Assembly (NCBI RefSeq): GCF_003945595.2
Contig: NW_024105087.1
Coordinates: 2,547,001 to 2,611,000, forward strand
DNA: 64,000 nt
Source: Pipra filicauda
Taxonomy: Eukaryota > Chordata > Aves > Passeriformes > Pipridae
Reading direction: 5' to 3'
Below, piece after piece: positions 26,501 through 37,920 of this stretch. The stretch's first letter is position 1, and the number at the start of each line of letters is the position of its first letter. The position numbers were made by a program, and so were the translations under genes. A model generated the notes under the pieces. That model saw only the letters and a list, made by a program, of their open reading frames with translations, did not search any database and was not told the origin of the DNA.

Positions 26501-27230
26501 GCAAAAATCCAGGAGCATAAGACAATGATTTGATATAGATTCTTATGTGGTGGAGAATTTAGATGCCTCTATTTGTTGCTTAACTTGAAGTGCACTTCAT
26601 AACAATGAACTTCATGTTGTTCCTGAATTTATTCAGAGGTGAAACTAAAAAGCACTTAAAAAAATCAACCCTAAAATGCCATAAATGACACACGAGAGCT
26701 GAGACTCCTTCAGAAAATAGTCAGCAGTTTTAAAAGTGTCCCATTGACATGTAAAATATTCCCTTTACTTCTGAAGTTGTTCTGTTAGCCCACTGACAGT
26801 CCCTACTGTTTATGCATTTATTTCTCAAGCACTGCAAAGAACACTGCTAAATCAGAACTGTGATTTAGCACACTGCAATTAATTTGTATTATGGTTTTCA
26901 TACGAAGGGAAAAAATTTGCCAGTTGTGTGTTTCCTGGGCCTGTTAAACAGTGTCTGGTTTACTAAATACAATTTTCTTTGCCTGTGGTGTTGTAGGAGA
27001 GTTATCGCTTGTATTTGTCTTGCAACCTTGGTGCTCTCTTCTCTCCCCCACGTTCTTTTAGTGGTAGACCGACTTAATTTGTAGCTGCAGTCTAATAAAT
27101 CTGTGTTAGAGGATGTAGCAATGATGCCCTTTTATGAGTTTTTGCAAATAGTTTATTATTTGTGCTTATGAATTGAAATGAACTCTGCTAGTGTTTACTT
27201 ACATGCGTGTATGTCTATACGTATCTATCT

Positions 27231-27262
27231 GGTGTCTGTGTGTGTATATATATGTATATGTA
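27231..27262. repeat. (TG)n/(TA)n tract
   Basis: A short alternating purine-pyrimidine tract with TG units passing into TATA units. It is degenerate and short, so strong length polymorphism is not expected. Confidence 0.7.
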
Positions 27263-28606
27263 CTGCAGCGTTTAGAATTTTTTTTCAACAGCTAGAGTTA
27301 CGTATATTTTTTTCCCAGTTTGTGTAATCCAATAGCTCTTTATTCTAATAAATCACAGACAAAATGCTGTGTGACAAGGGAGGGAACTGCTGCCTCTTTG
27401 GAGTGCATGGTGCATGTGCCTGAATTCCTTCAGCATCAGAGTAGCCCGCACAGCAAAGGCTTCACATTGTCTCTGGTTCCCAGCTGAAGAAATTTCTTAC
27501 ATTCCCCTTATTTTGAGCTTTGGGTATTTGTACAAGATGAATGCTTTTTTTCCCCTCATGTGTTTATATCTGTAAAGTGGGTGTAGGGAGAGCAAATGCC
27601 TGAAGTATCAGGAACTGAAACGGGATGTCTCAAGGCTGGCTTAAGGCCAAGATGAAATGCATCTCTCTTGGCAGCGAGGGTGCTTGAGACAGCCCTGTGA
27701 TACTGGATAACTTATTTTTTTTAATCGGTTAGTCCCATCCCTACCTCAGCTGACCTCCTTTGTTGGGCAGCGGGCAGGTCCATGCTCGGCCGTCAGGGCC
27801 TCACGTGTCCCTCCTGGTGTGAGAGCAGGAGGAGAGGAGGTGCATGGAGTGAGCAGTGCTCTTGACATGTTTGATGTTATGTCTGTGGTTTTCTTAGAAG
27901 ATGTCCCGGGTACCTGAGGAGGGGCCAGCCAACGCTTGGCCCAGGGAAGCCGCGTGCCAGCGAAGGACAGAGCAAAGCCTGCTGTTGCCCCCTACCTTCC
28001 ATGGTGTGCTGACTGGAAATGGTACCCTCTGGGTTTGTGGTGCCTGCCCTGTTGGGCATCCTGGAGATGACCATGTTCCCCCATGCCACTCTGCTGTCTG
28101 TCGCCTGCGTCCCTGTCGGGCACCGCCAAGTCCTGCCGAGCTCTGTGCCCGGCTGGCTCGGGTGTTTCGGTGTCAGTGACAGGCAGCAGCTGTCAGAGTG
28201 TCTCACCCCTCCTTGGGATGAGTGTCCGCTCTGCTCAGTCGGGAATGCATTTATAGCATGTTTTGCTTTCTGTGCCAGAGACAATCAGTGAGGAATATGG
28301 TTCAGGTCAGTGTTTTCATAGGGACCTTTCCAGAGAAATGCGACATATGTCTGCTGGCCCAGGGGAGCTGTGCAGCCCCTGTGAGCCCTTCAGCTGCAAG
28401 GAGCTGTGACAGGCCCAGGAAGATGCTTTTCTGAAAATTTTGATGAGGCAGAAAGTAGAAGGAAGGATTAGTGTCAATAAGTGGCTGTAAACAGTTTTCA
28501 AGGTTCCCCCTGCCAGCAGTAGAGCTGAGTGTCCGGCCTATATGCTTGGCACCCTTCCTCTCCAGGCTTTGAAAATGTTGCTGGAAGTTCATGCTTCTAC
28601 TACTGA

Positions 28607-28662
28607 TTTTCTTTTTTTTTTTTTTTTCTTTTTTTTTTTTTTTCTTTTTTTTCTCCCCCCCC
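28607..28662. repeat. 56-base pure pyrimidine tract ending in C8
   Basis: T runs of 4, 16, 15, 8 and 1 are separated by single C, and the tract finishes with C8 (28655-28662). The whole stretch is pyrimidine on the + strand and so all-purine on the minus strand. It causes the lysine- and phenylalanine-rich open frames seen on the two strands here, which are artefacts of the repeat. Confidence 0.95.
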
Positions 28663-29990
28663 ATTTTCTACTTCTGCATAGGGATGCTGGCAGGAAGGGA
28701 GATTCAGGTGAAAGCAGAAAAATGTCAACACAAGACAAGTCTCCTAGAGAGAGCAGGGCTGAGGTGCCTGGGAAGGCAGTAGGGTCCTCATCTTCAGCAA
28801 ATCCAGAGGTTCTTGACAGCTGTTTGTTTCTGCACTCACTGCTTGCTGGCAGGAGCATGATCATCCAGCCCTTAATTACTATGCGAGTTTCACCTTTCAG
28901 TTGTAAAGGAACAGACAGTGGTTTTAATGCCAAAAAAAAAAAAGGTGGGGCAATCAGGATATTAATGAGCTGTTGCATTAAAATGTTGATAACTTACTGA
29001 TTTTAATAAGTTTTTTGAATACTTCAGAATAACTGCTGCAATCTCTGTGCAACACAGTCATGCACGTGATAGAACAAATGGGGGAGAGAACATAGTGAGT
29101 ATATTTAAGCAAAAATGTGAATGTTTTTGCTTATAGCACTTTGTTGCCTAGGGTGAAATCAATGGCATTTCATAAAATATCTAACTGAAATAATTAGTAG
29201 GGTAGTTAGAAGTTTCAATGTCTTTAAAAACATTTCTCATTGTTTTATAATGTCTGTAGAATAATACTACAACTGTTGTGTAACAGCAAAATACATATAA
29301 TTGTTTAATTGTCTAATTGTATAATATAATAATGTGCAAGATGCATTGTTATTTAAGTTTTTCCAGCTCCTATTTTTTAAAAAATGAACTGTAGCATTTC
29401 TACCTTTATGGAATTCTACAAACAAAGATTACTGGTTTAAAGAAACTTTTTTTCCATAAAGTTTTCAACCACAAGAAGTACAAGTAAAAGATTTCATGTT
29501 TCAGACATGGTATAAGTGGAATTTTTTTAAGAAGTAAAAACCTGCTTTCATTTGAGAGAACAGAAACATTCTGGTTTGTTTAAAGAAACGTTTCACTTTT
29601 ATTTAATTGACAAAAGACTCAGTAGAAAGAGAGGTGCTTAACCTGGGGCAGGATAATCAAAATTGAGTGCTGGTAAGATTAAGTGTGTGCTTTGTAAGTC
29701 ATTTGTTTGTATAAACAAGAACCTGTTGCTATAGCTGATGTGATTCCAAAGAATCTTAAACCTTGAAAAGTCCAACAAGAGTAAAAAAATGGTTGATTTC
29801 ATGCATTTCCATGGTTTGATGTACAGTTCCTTTCTCAAAGCTACCCAGGTCAGTTCTCTGGCAGCCTGATGGGAGGCATGCTGAAATCAACTGGAAGTAG
29901 GCTGTTAACTTTTAGTATGTTTTGGATCAGAGCTCTGGTGAATTCCTTTGTTCCTTGTAGGAGACACTTCAGCGCTGTGTCAGAATAATT

Positions 29991-30045
29991 AAAAAAAAAA
30001 AAAAGGAAGAAGAGTCTTTATGAGGTTTATTTTTTTTTTTTTTTT
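29991..30045. repeat. A14 and T16 runs facing each other
   Basis: A14 (29991-30004) is followed 25 bases later by T16 (30030-30045). The two runs are complementary and could pair as a long A:U stem in the transcript. They may be two independent slippage tracts. Confidence 0.85.
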
Positions 30046-31893
30046 AATTTAAAGCAGTGAGGGAAATTTGTAATTGGACATGCTTATCAAAATATGTAAA
30101 AATGGTGCCTAGAAATGTGTTCTTATCTCATGTAATTGCTCTGTAATTGTTGGGGAGGGGAATCAGATTAGGGAGGCTAAGTATTTCCAATGCTGAAGTT
30201 AATGTATTTTTGCAAATAGTGACTCTAAGTCTGCATTCCTTGAAGTCAGTGGGAGTTTGGGTGTTTTGCAGAACTGGCGCTAGTATTTGCAAGTTCTCAG
30301 CTTTATGTAAGGAGGTTTGTGGGTTTTTTTTCAAGGAATAATAAAAACTTTTAATCAAAGGATTCATTTATGTTTAAAATATTTTTTGAAGTAGGAAGTG
30401 TTAATCTTGAAGACATAATTTATTTTTTTCGTGACTTCTCTTTCTCTCCTACTCTGCATTAACTCATGTAAAACTAAAATACAGAAACACTTCCATCAAG
30501 CTTAAAAATCAGTAAATTAGTGAATTTTTTCGTGCATACTGTTTCTTTTATTTTGTTTTGGTTTTTTTGTTCCTCGAGTATGTTGTTATGAAACTCACCA
30601 GCATTTGCTGCATTTTGTACCTGAAATTAAAATATTTATGTGGCATATTAATTGTTGAGTAGCTTTAGTGTGTTTGTTTTGTTTTTTTTTTTGCCAATTG
30701 CTACCTTAAAACTAAAATTTTGTGTATGTAAGGTTACTTTTTTCATGTCAATAACTTCATTTGGGAGAATAAATTATTCTTTAATGCCAGTAACTTTTCT
30801 ATACTCCTCCAAAGATAAAAATAGCAGGCAAACACATCAAAACTTGTGCTGTAGGTTATAGTCTAGATGAAGATTAGAAAGGTAAAACTGACCTTCTGTG
30901 GAAGCTGGGCTTCACAACCATTATGGAACTTCTGAAAAACATGCAACTTCCAGCAAAAAATTGTTCCCTTGAATTTGGTAGAAGAGCAAGTATTTTTGCT
31001 CCTGTGGAAGCTGGTTTAGTTTTGTTGCCATGCTAACCAAGTTTGCACTTCACTTGGCACTGCATGTGGTGCTTCTCTGTCCCCTTGCTGCTGGGTAACT
31101 GCAGCAGTTCTAATATACGTGTAGTAGATACTGTGTCTATGAGATACTGGTGTCCTGAGTCCTGTAGTCTGCTTTGAAAGTCCATGAGAGTTCTTGAGCA
31201 AGAGGAAGTCTTACCAGTTCTGTGAATGCAGAAATGGAGATGTGGTTTTCCTAAAACCATCCAGGGGTGACCTGCAGTTTGGGGACAGAAACCGACCCAT
31301 CATCCTAAACTGACACCTGGCCCCCTGCTGTTCCCATCAGCATCACCTATGACTGGTGGGCACCTGCCAGCTGAGCCTCCCACCCGCCCCAGGAATGGGA
31401 ATGGTGCCCCTGTATACTGCTCTGGTCTGTGCCTGTCCCAGAAGGGTACATAGCAGGCAGGCCTCCAGGAAGCAAATGTGTTTGGTCATCTGTTCAGAAA
31501 TCCTGTTTGGGGGAAAGTGGTGCTTGGGCTTCTTTATCCTTGTTAGGGATTGTTTGTTCTGAAGTATTTCTGTATTTTTGTTGTCCACTTGTGCGGTCTG
31601 GGAAGGAATTGGCCACATAATGTTAAGAATTTATGCTCTGTATCGAAGCAGTTTTGCTGTTGGCATCCTTGATTTTTTGTGTGAAAAGGAAGTGTGCTTA
31701 TTCTGTACTTGCCAAAAATTAAATACTTGTTACAGCAAGATGCATGTCAAACAGTGATTTTCGTATCTTTGCAACCTTTACTAGTATCTTGCAGAATTGG
31801 GATCTAATGTGAGACGTTTAGTAAGATGCAAAGGTCATTTAAACAAGGCTGTTGCTGACTTGCAGTACTTTGGGCAATTTTACGTTCTTAGCT

Positions 31894-31922
31894 GGGGGGG
31901 TGGGGTGGGGGCGGTGATGGGG
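31894..31922 (+). other. Potential G-quadruplex motif
   Basis: Four G tracts of lengths 7, 4, 5 and 4 are separated by T, T and a 7-base loop (31912-31918). This fits the usual G3+N1-7 pattern. The G-rich strand is the sense strand of NR3C2, so the structure could form in the pre-mRNA as well as in DNA. Confidence 0.75.
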
Positions 31923-33500
31923 AAGACTGTCAGGAGCTTGAAAATCAGTATTTCCAGCCCTTCCAGGACTGGAAGCAAAAGCTGTCTGTTTTATGAAAGC
32001 TAAAAATCCCTCCATTCTCTTCTATTTAAGCTGAAAATTAATTTTTAGACTAGAGAGACTTCAAGATAGCAAAGTTTAAAGATTGAATACTATTAAATTC
32101 AGAGGTAAAAAAAGCGTTTAATTTTTGGAAATCAGGCACGGAAGTCAGAGAATCCGATAAAAATGCTGCAGTTTGGAGAAAAGAAAATAACCCTGTTCTG
32201 AAAGGAGGTGTTTTTTGTTTTTTTTTTTAATGTCATGAAGCTTATAGGAATATTTAGAATGTCTCCAGACATAATATGGGCAGGGTCGGAGTGGAATAGT
32301 CAGAAATTCACAGAAAATTTCAAGGCTACATAATAAAACAAAGGCAGGTCACATGGATGTTCACTTCATGTAGGTGGAAGCAGTGTTCCTTTTATTTTTG
32401 TTTTAATAGTGGAAGGAGCATTCAGGCTGTACTAATTTATAATCGTTGATCCTTAACTCTCATCCATACTCTCTGTATTTACACATATGTTCTCCCTCAT
32501 AATGCAGCATGGCTGTTTTCTTTGTCCTTTAATGACTTGTTTCCTCTTCAGTCATGCTTTCATTCACTTCCTTTTGGCTCTTTCTATTAACTCTAACCTA
32601 TTCTAATTGCTGCTTTTAACCCTGTCTTTCCTTGTCTCCCCAGCCCTTAATTCCTCCCATCTTTCTGTTCTTCCTTCCTTCCTGCCTCCTGCCACTGGCT
32701 TGGATGGTTTTGAGTGACCGAGATGTGGGAATATTGCATGACGCGTGTGGAATAGAGCAGTGCGCTGAGAAAGTTGTCCTCAGAAGTCAGTGCTCCTTTC
32801 AGATTTCCCCATTGCTGGCAAACAGCTGCTGTTATAGACTAGGAAGCCTTAGGAATGAGCCCTTGGAAGACAAGGTTCCCTGTAGCACAGTCCTGTTGAA
32901 GCCCTTCTGTAGAAGTGGGTGCTGGCATCTATCTCTACAGCTGTAGAAGTCATGAAGCAGTAATGTGCACTCGTGCCTTGAGGAAATAGAAATATGGACC
33001 AAACTGCTTAACCCAGCACCTTATACTTCTGCTGGAGTAACTTGATTTAGTAAGTTAAAATGTCAGTGCTGTGGCTGTAGCACTGCTATTTCCTTTCTCT
33101 GCTTTCTTGACGATGGTACTACAGGGCTTTTTTAAAAACATCCACCAAAAGAGAAAAGGATCATGAAAAACATGCTCTTAATTGCATGCAGTTTTTAATA
33201 TTCCTGGGATCTGTTTTGAAGGGTACATTTGACAGAGAGAAACCCAGCAGCCCCACACTGAATCCTTTGTCCTTCCTGCGGGGTGAAACAGTAGATAGCT
33301 TACTGTAAGTGTGGCTGCCTGCCAACCCGTGGCGCAGATTCTTTTTTTAATACTGTAAACTGGCAAGAAATCAAGAATTGCCGTTCTTCCTTTTATTTAC
33401 TTTCCCTTCTGTATTAAAGAGCTCAGTAAATAAGAGAAAGTTAAATGTTGAGTGAAGGTTTCATACTGATTAATCATTAAATAGCAAAGAGTTATCAGCT

Positions 33501-33518
33501 GGGGGGGGGCTTGCCCCC
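33501..33518. repeat. G9 run with perfect G/C hairpin
   Basis: G9 is followed by CTTGCCCCC, so GGGGGC (33505-33510) and GCCCCC (33513-33518) are perfectly complementary across a two-base spacer, followed by T8. The GC stem plus T run resembles a bacterial intrinsic terminator, but in a vertebrate intron that reading has no support. Confidence 0.8.
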
Positions 33519-34490
33519 TTTTTTTTCCATTTCTTTTTGGTTGAAACTGGAAATATCAGTTGCTTCATCTGGAATAGATTATCGCAAGGAAAAGTCTGTG
33601 CAGAGTTTGAAATGAGGACAGAGCAGAATGCATCCATCATGGATAGTTTAAAATAATCTGCAAGACTGCTTCTGATTTGATTCTTAGATGTACTTCCTCC
33701 CGATTTTCTTCAAAACTTGTGTTAATAATGAGTACTCTGTCTCTAGAAAAGGCTTTTTTGTAAAGTGTACCCCCAGCCTCTGCTTGTAAGTATTTTCTTA
33801 TTTGAACAACTAAGCTTCCTGAAATAGCTGCTGAGTTTTTTGTTTTGCTGTTATATTTAAAAGTGGTAGAGGGGTGTGGAGTTCCTTCTGCTGCTTCTCA
33901 AATCCAAGGCATGCCTTGCAAGCTACTTTGCTTTAACGCTGGAAAGGGAATCGGCATTACTGTTTTTCTGATGATTGTATCGCAAAATTATTGGCAAAAT
34001 TATCCCCAAGGAAAAAAACGGTGTTGATATTGATATTGTGCACATTTGAATGATTTATCTTGAGAGAAGTATATTTCTATGTGAATGACACAGAAGGTCA
34101 AATTAAATTTAAAAATTACTGTTGCTGTTAAATTCAGTCCTAATGTGAAAAATTAGCCCACAACAGATTGTTTTAAATCCCAAAGCGTACTGTGGTTCAT
34201 TCAGAGGTCAATCTTGCTTAAAACATGTTAAACATTTAGTAATATCAATGTGTATCTGACTGACGAACCTACCATATAGGTCATGAATGTACTATTAAAG
34301 GCATTGCTGAAAGAAAGCATGGATTCACGTTTTGTTTCTTTTATGCTTCATAGCTAATTGGAAGTTAAGGTTTCTGGAAATGATAAGGAATATTTTTGCT
34401 TTAAAAGCAGGGGACTGTGACTGAAAAAATCTGGACTTGATCTGCCAGATTTCTTGAAATAACTTGGTGAAGTCCTGGTTTTTTGGGGGC

Positions 34491-34520
34491 TTTTTGTTTG
34501 TTTGTTTGGTTGTTTTTTTT
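34491..34520. repeat. (TTTG)n tract
   Basis: A T/G simple repeat with about four TTTG units ending in T8 and C4. Confidence 0.75.
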
Positions 34521-37500
34521 CCCCTGAGTTCTTCATCTGTAAAATGGAGATAATCCCATTCCCTTACCAGACGGCAGTATGTTACAGATAAATTAATGAA
34601 TGTTTGTGGGACAAAGCAGTAGTACTTAATGTATTCAGCATAAGTATTCACATTAATGATTCATGTTAAAGAATAATTGAAAAACTGCATTAACTTGAAA
34701 TTTGGGAGTATGCTCTCTCAGAAGCAGAGGCTTAGTTTCCAATCTGCAATGCCCAGATGAGGGACACAAGACATATTTATGCAGGAAATTTAGTAGTTTA
34801 CAAGTTTCCTTCCTTTGGTTCCTTCCTTCCTTTAGTTAGAAAGAATTTTTTTTTTCAGACTCTGCTGGGCAAGTCAGGATTTCTGAAGTAAAATATGTTC
34901 AAATATAAAACAAATATTTTTGTGGATGTTTGTGTAGGTGACTTGGCACAAAATTTAATGAGTAAATAAACTATTTCAAGATGATTAAATTTGAGACATG
35001 TTCTGATAAATTTGAGAGACGATCCAAAGAAATGAGAACAACTTTTCTAAGCAATTATTAAAAAAACCCAGTCCTCTCCTGCAAAAGCACAGATCAGAAA
35101 ATATCCCATTTCAATCATAGCCATCAGAAATCTTCCCCCCATTCTCCCTTTTCTTTTGAAACTGTATTTTGAGCTGATTCAAGATACGTAGGGAAGTTTT
35201 CTTGCAAAGTGACAGGTAGAACTATCACAAACTTGTTACTATTTTAGGGGTGTTGGATAAGATGCATAATTATCTTGAATACAGTTTCGATTTTGCTGCC
35301 TTTTCAATGTAGCATGCCGCAGGGAAAGCACAAATTCAAGGATCTTCAAGGAAGAAATAAATAGGTAACAACTCTATTTTCACTTGTGTTTTACAGTCTT
35401 TATTTTTTATAAATGTGGTTGCTTATTTTAAGTGTTAGTGGCATTAGTTTCATCCCTGTCTTATCCACATTGAGGGAAAATAAAAAAATATCTGCACAGA
35501 GTTTGAATTATAATGTGGCCGTGTGACTTAAAAGGAGTCTACTAATACGTGTTTCTCCTTTGATACTTTGAGTACATTATCTTCAATAACTAGCAGATTT
35601 CTGTATATATTTTTAAAATGCAGGAATAAGTGCTTGATATAAATATTGCAGTGACTTCGTTTAATGAAGAACAGTGCACTGCAGTAGCATTTCAGAATTA
35701 CTCTTACCATGTTCAGTTAGTTCTCTTGTGGATCTCAAAAGCTCGGGTTTTGTGATTCTTTAACTATATATTTGGGAGAAACAGAAAACGGTTTTATCAC
35801 TTGCTTCCTACTGACATACTCAGTTCTTACAGTAACAATTTTCCTTGGCTGTTGCAGCTGTGCCAGGAGATTGCAGATCCTGTATCTGTACGTAGACCTG
35901 ATACCTCAGAAACCGTGTTTTATCCGATATGCCTGTAAGGCAATTACCATGAGTCAGATGAACCCTCCACCCCAGGTTCCTTGTTATGGGTCAGGCCAGA
36001 GCAAGACCTTTTCTGGTCAGGGAGCCAGTCTGTGAATTAATGTCAGTGAGAATTACGGGTAAAATCCCCAACCATGGCTAGCGTCCAAAATCGGTAGCAA
36101 GACTGGTAATTTAAATGTCTGCCCCTCCTGGACAAAAATAAGCTGCTTGTGTCTCGTTCTTTCTCTCATCCTAACAAGACCGTTTCAGATTTCTCCAAAT
36201 AAAACCAAGCAAACTGAAGTTGAAGGAGGAGGAAAAAGTGTGTCTTCCTCCTTCCCTTCAGTAATTTCATGTCTGTCCATGTTTTTTCCCCAGCTCCTTA
36301 AACTGGAGGAAGGATGTCCCACTCATCGTCTCTCTCAGCAGGTCACAGCGTAAGCTGCTCTCTGTTTTATCCCTCCGGCGAGGCCATGTACCACTCGCCG
36401 CATTCACTCTTTCCTTTCCTTTGCCACGTCACGTTTGATTTTCTCCTCTTGAATAGGGTCAGACCAACCACAGACCTGGCCAGCTCCCCACTCCCTTTGC
36501 AGAGCCAGGGGGTGCTGGGCAGAGCGACGCTTGCGGCCCCAGGACCTGCTTCGCCTCCCTGGCTGCCTCCTCTTTGCAATGGCACCTGTGACAGTATCGG
36601 CCACAAAGGGATTTTCTTTATTGCATTAAGCTTGCGAGAGAAGATTTAGTAGGTGTGTCACAGTGCCATTAGCCCTTGTGACCCGGTGTCTCAGCAAATC
36701 CTTTCGTGGCTGTGAAGAATTTGTTTTAGTTTGAGCAAATTCAGCTTTAAGTATTAGAGCCATTTTGAGGGAAACTTTTCTCTACCCACAGTGCCATCTT
36801 CTTCATTCTGGGTGGCTGGACCTCCTGCTGGTATTGGAATCATTATGCCAGTCTTGAGTAACATCCCATCTGGCAATGGGAAATTCAAAAATACAATTAA
36901 TTGAGTTTCCTTATATCATAGGGTTGTGAAATCTTTTCTAACAAACTTTGACACAGAAACAGAAGCCTTATGCTTGTGATAATAATGTTCATAAAAAATG
37001 TTTCGGCGTAGTCAGTGCAAAGTAACATTGCAACTTTTGGAGGACAACCACAAAATGTATTAAAAAAAAATACAAACATGTTGGCAGACACATAGGCAAA
37101 GGAAATCTTTGTTGATGTTTGTATACAGTGCAGACTAGTTAACGAGTTCCTTCCCTACATGAATGAGCAACATCTTGTTACAACACCTCAATATTTTTAA
37201 ATAACTTAAAGGCTCTTTTCTTTGATGTGAAGTTCACTTTGCAACACCTTGGTGCCAGGGATATTATTTAATTATTATCTTTATTACAGGTATGGCCTGA
37301 TTTAAATATCTGCATAAAATATCTTGTCTTTGGCACACTGGTGCTGCTTGAGCACGTGTACCTGTTTACATGAGCCACCTTCAGATGGGACATGCTCAAA
37401 ATGAAGAACAGAAAATGTTTTACTATCCTTCAGATCCTAAACGGAGCTCTGCTGAAATGTCATTGGAAGAGATGGAAGAGTCTGGGCCTAGCTTGGGAAA

Positions 37501-37663
37501 AAAGTGAACAAAATAGGATATTTAGGTAGGATGGAGGGAGAAAATGCCTGCACAAATACAAAAATGAGACCTGCTGGTTGCCGAATTCCAGGTGACAGGG
37601 AATAGAAATGACTTGGTCTGGGTCTTTTGGTGTGAAAATCCCTGTTTCGTCTGTGACTGCAGG

Positions 37664-37690
37664 GTTTTGTTTTGTTTTGTTTTGTTTTTT
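37664..37690. repeat. (TTTTG)n microsatellite beside a CR1 3' end
   Basis: About five TTTTG units lie some 15 bases from the 3' end of the CR1 copy that starts at 37706. On the minus strand this reads as CAAAA units just beyond the CR1 3' terminus. Whether it predates or followed the insertion cannot be told. Confidence 0.88.
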
Positions 37691-37705
37691 CTAGGAATTG
37701 CTCAT

Positions 37706-37920
37706 TCGTAGAATCATGGGTTGGGTTGGAAGGGACATCAAAGATCATCCATTTTTAACCCCTCTGCCATGGACAGGGATACCCTCCACTGAACCAGGTT
37801 GCTCAAAGCCCCATCCAGGCTGGCCTTGAACACTTCCAGTGATGGGGCTTCCACAGCTTTTCTGGGCAACCTGTTCCTGAGCCTCACCACCCTCACAGTA
37901 AAGAGTTTTTCCTAATGTAT
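37706..37920 (-). mobile_element. CR1 LINE, 5'-truncated 3' end
   Basis: The reverse complement of the CR1 3' region is visible on the + strand. It begins at TAGAATCATGGGTTGGGTTGG, passes through CTCAAAGCCCCATCCAGGCTGGCCTTGAACACTTCCA-type blocks, and ends after CACAGTAAAGAGTTTTTCCTAATG. It is shorter (about 215 bases) than the copy near 10.1 kb, matches the familiar avian consensus more closely in its central part, and has the same antisense orientation to NR3C2. Only non-coding 3' sequence is kept. Confidence 0.95.

Larger units (their letters stand above)
15531..28606. other. Intronic DNA without supported genes
   Basis: Unique sequence with an A15/CAAA tract (17982-18011), a T17 run (23508-23524) and a TG/TA tract (27231-27262). 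GC-richer patches at about 23820-24460 and 27740-28430 are open in several frames (up to 170 codons on the minus strand at 23932-24444). Their translations are proline/serine/leucine-rich, match no family I recognise, and have open frames on both strands, as expected from GC composition. A splice-acceptor-like sequence at 20590-20611 is noted as a finding. Confidence 0.7.
28663..37663. other. Intronic DNA without supported genes
   Basis: Unique AT-rich sequence. It includes the A14/T16 pair (29991-30045), the G-rich motif at 31894-31922, the G/C palindrome at 33501-33518 and a T/G tract at 34491-34520. GC-richer patches occur at about 31260-31620 and 36300-36610. Open frames in these patches are overlapping on both strands and unrecognised. 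Confidence 0.7.

Noticed and set aside
27901..28291. A possible gene start after an acceptor-like TTTTCTTAG, with a 92-codon frame
   Set aside because: Minus-strand frames of up to 135 codons overlap it. No domain is seen and the patch is simply GC-rich.
28302..29000. Open frames with poly-lysine or poly-phenylalanine
   Set aside because: They are produced by the 56-base pyrimidine tract at 28607-28662.
33501..33526. Rho-independent terminator-like hairpin plus T run
   Set aside because: This is a vertebrate intron, where such terminators have no role. The structure arises from G and C runs.
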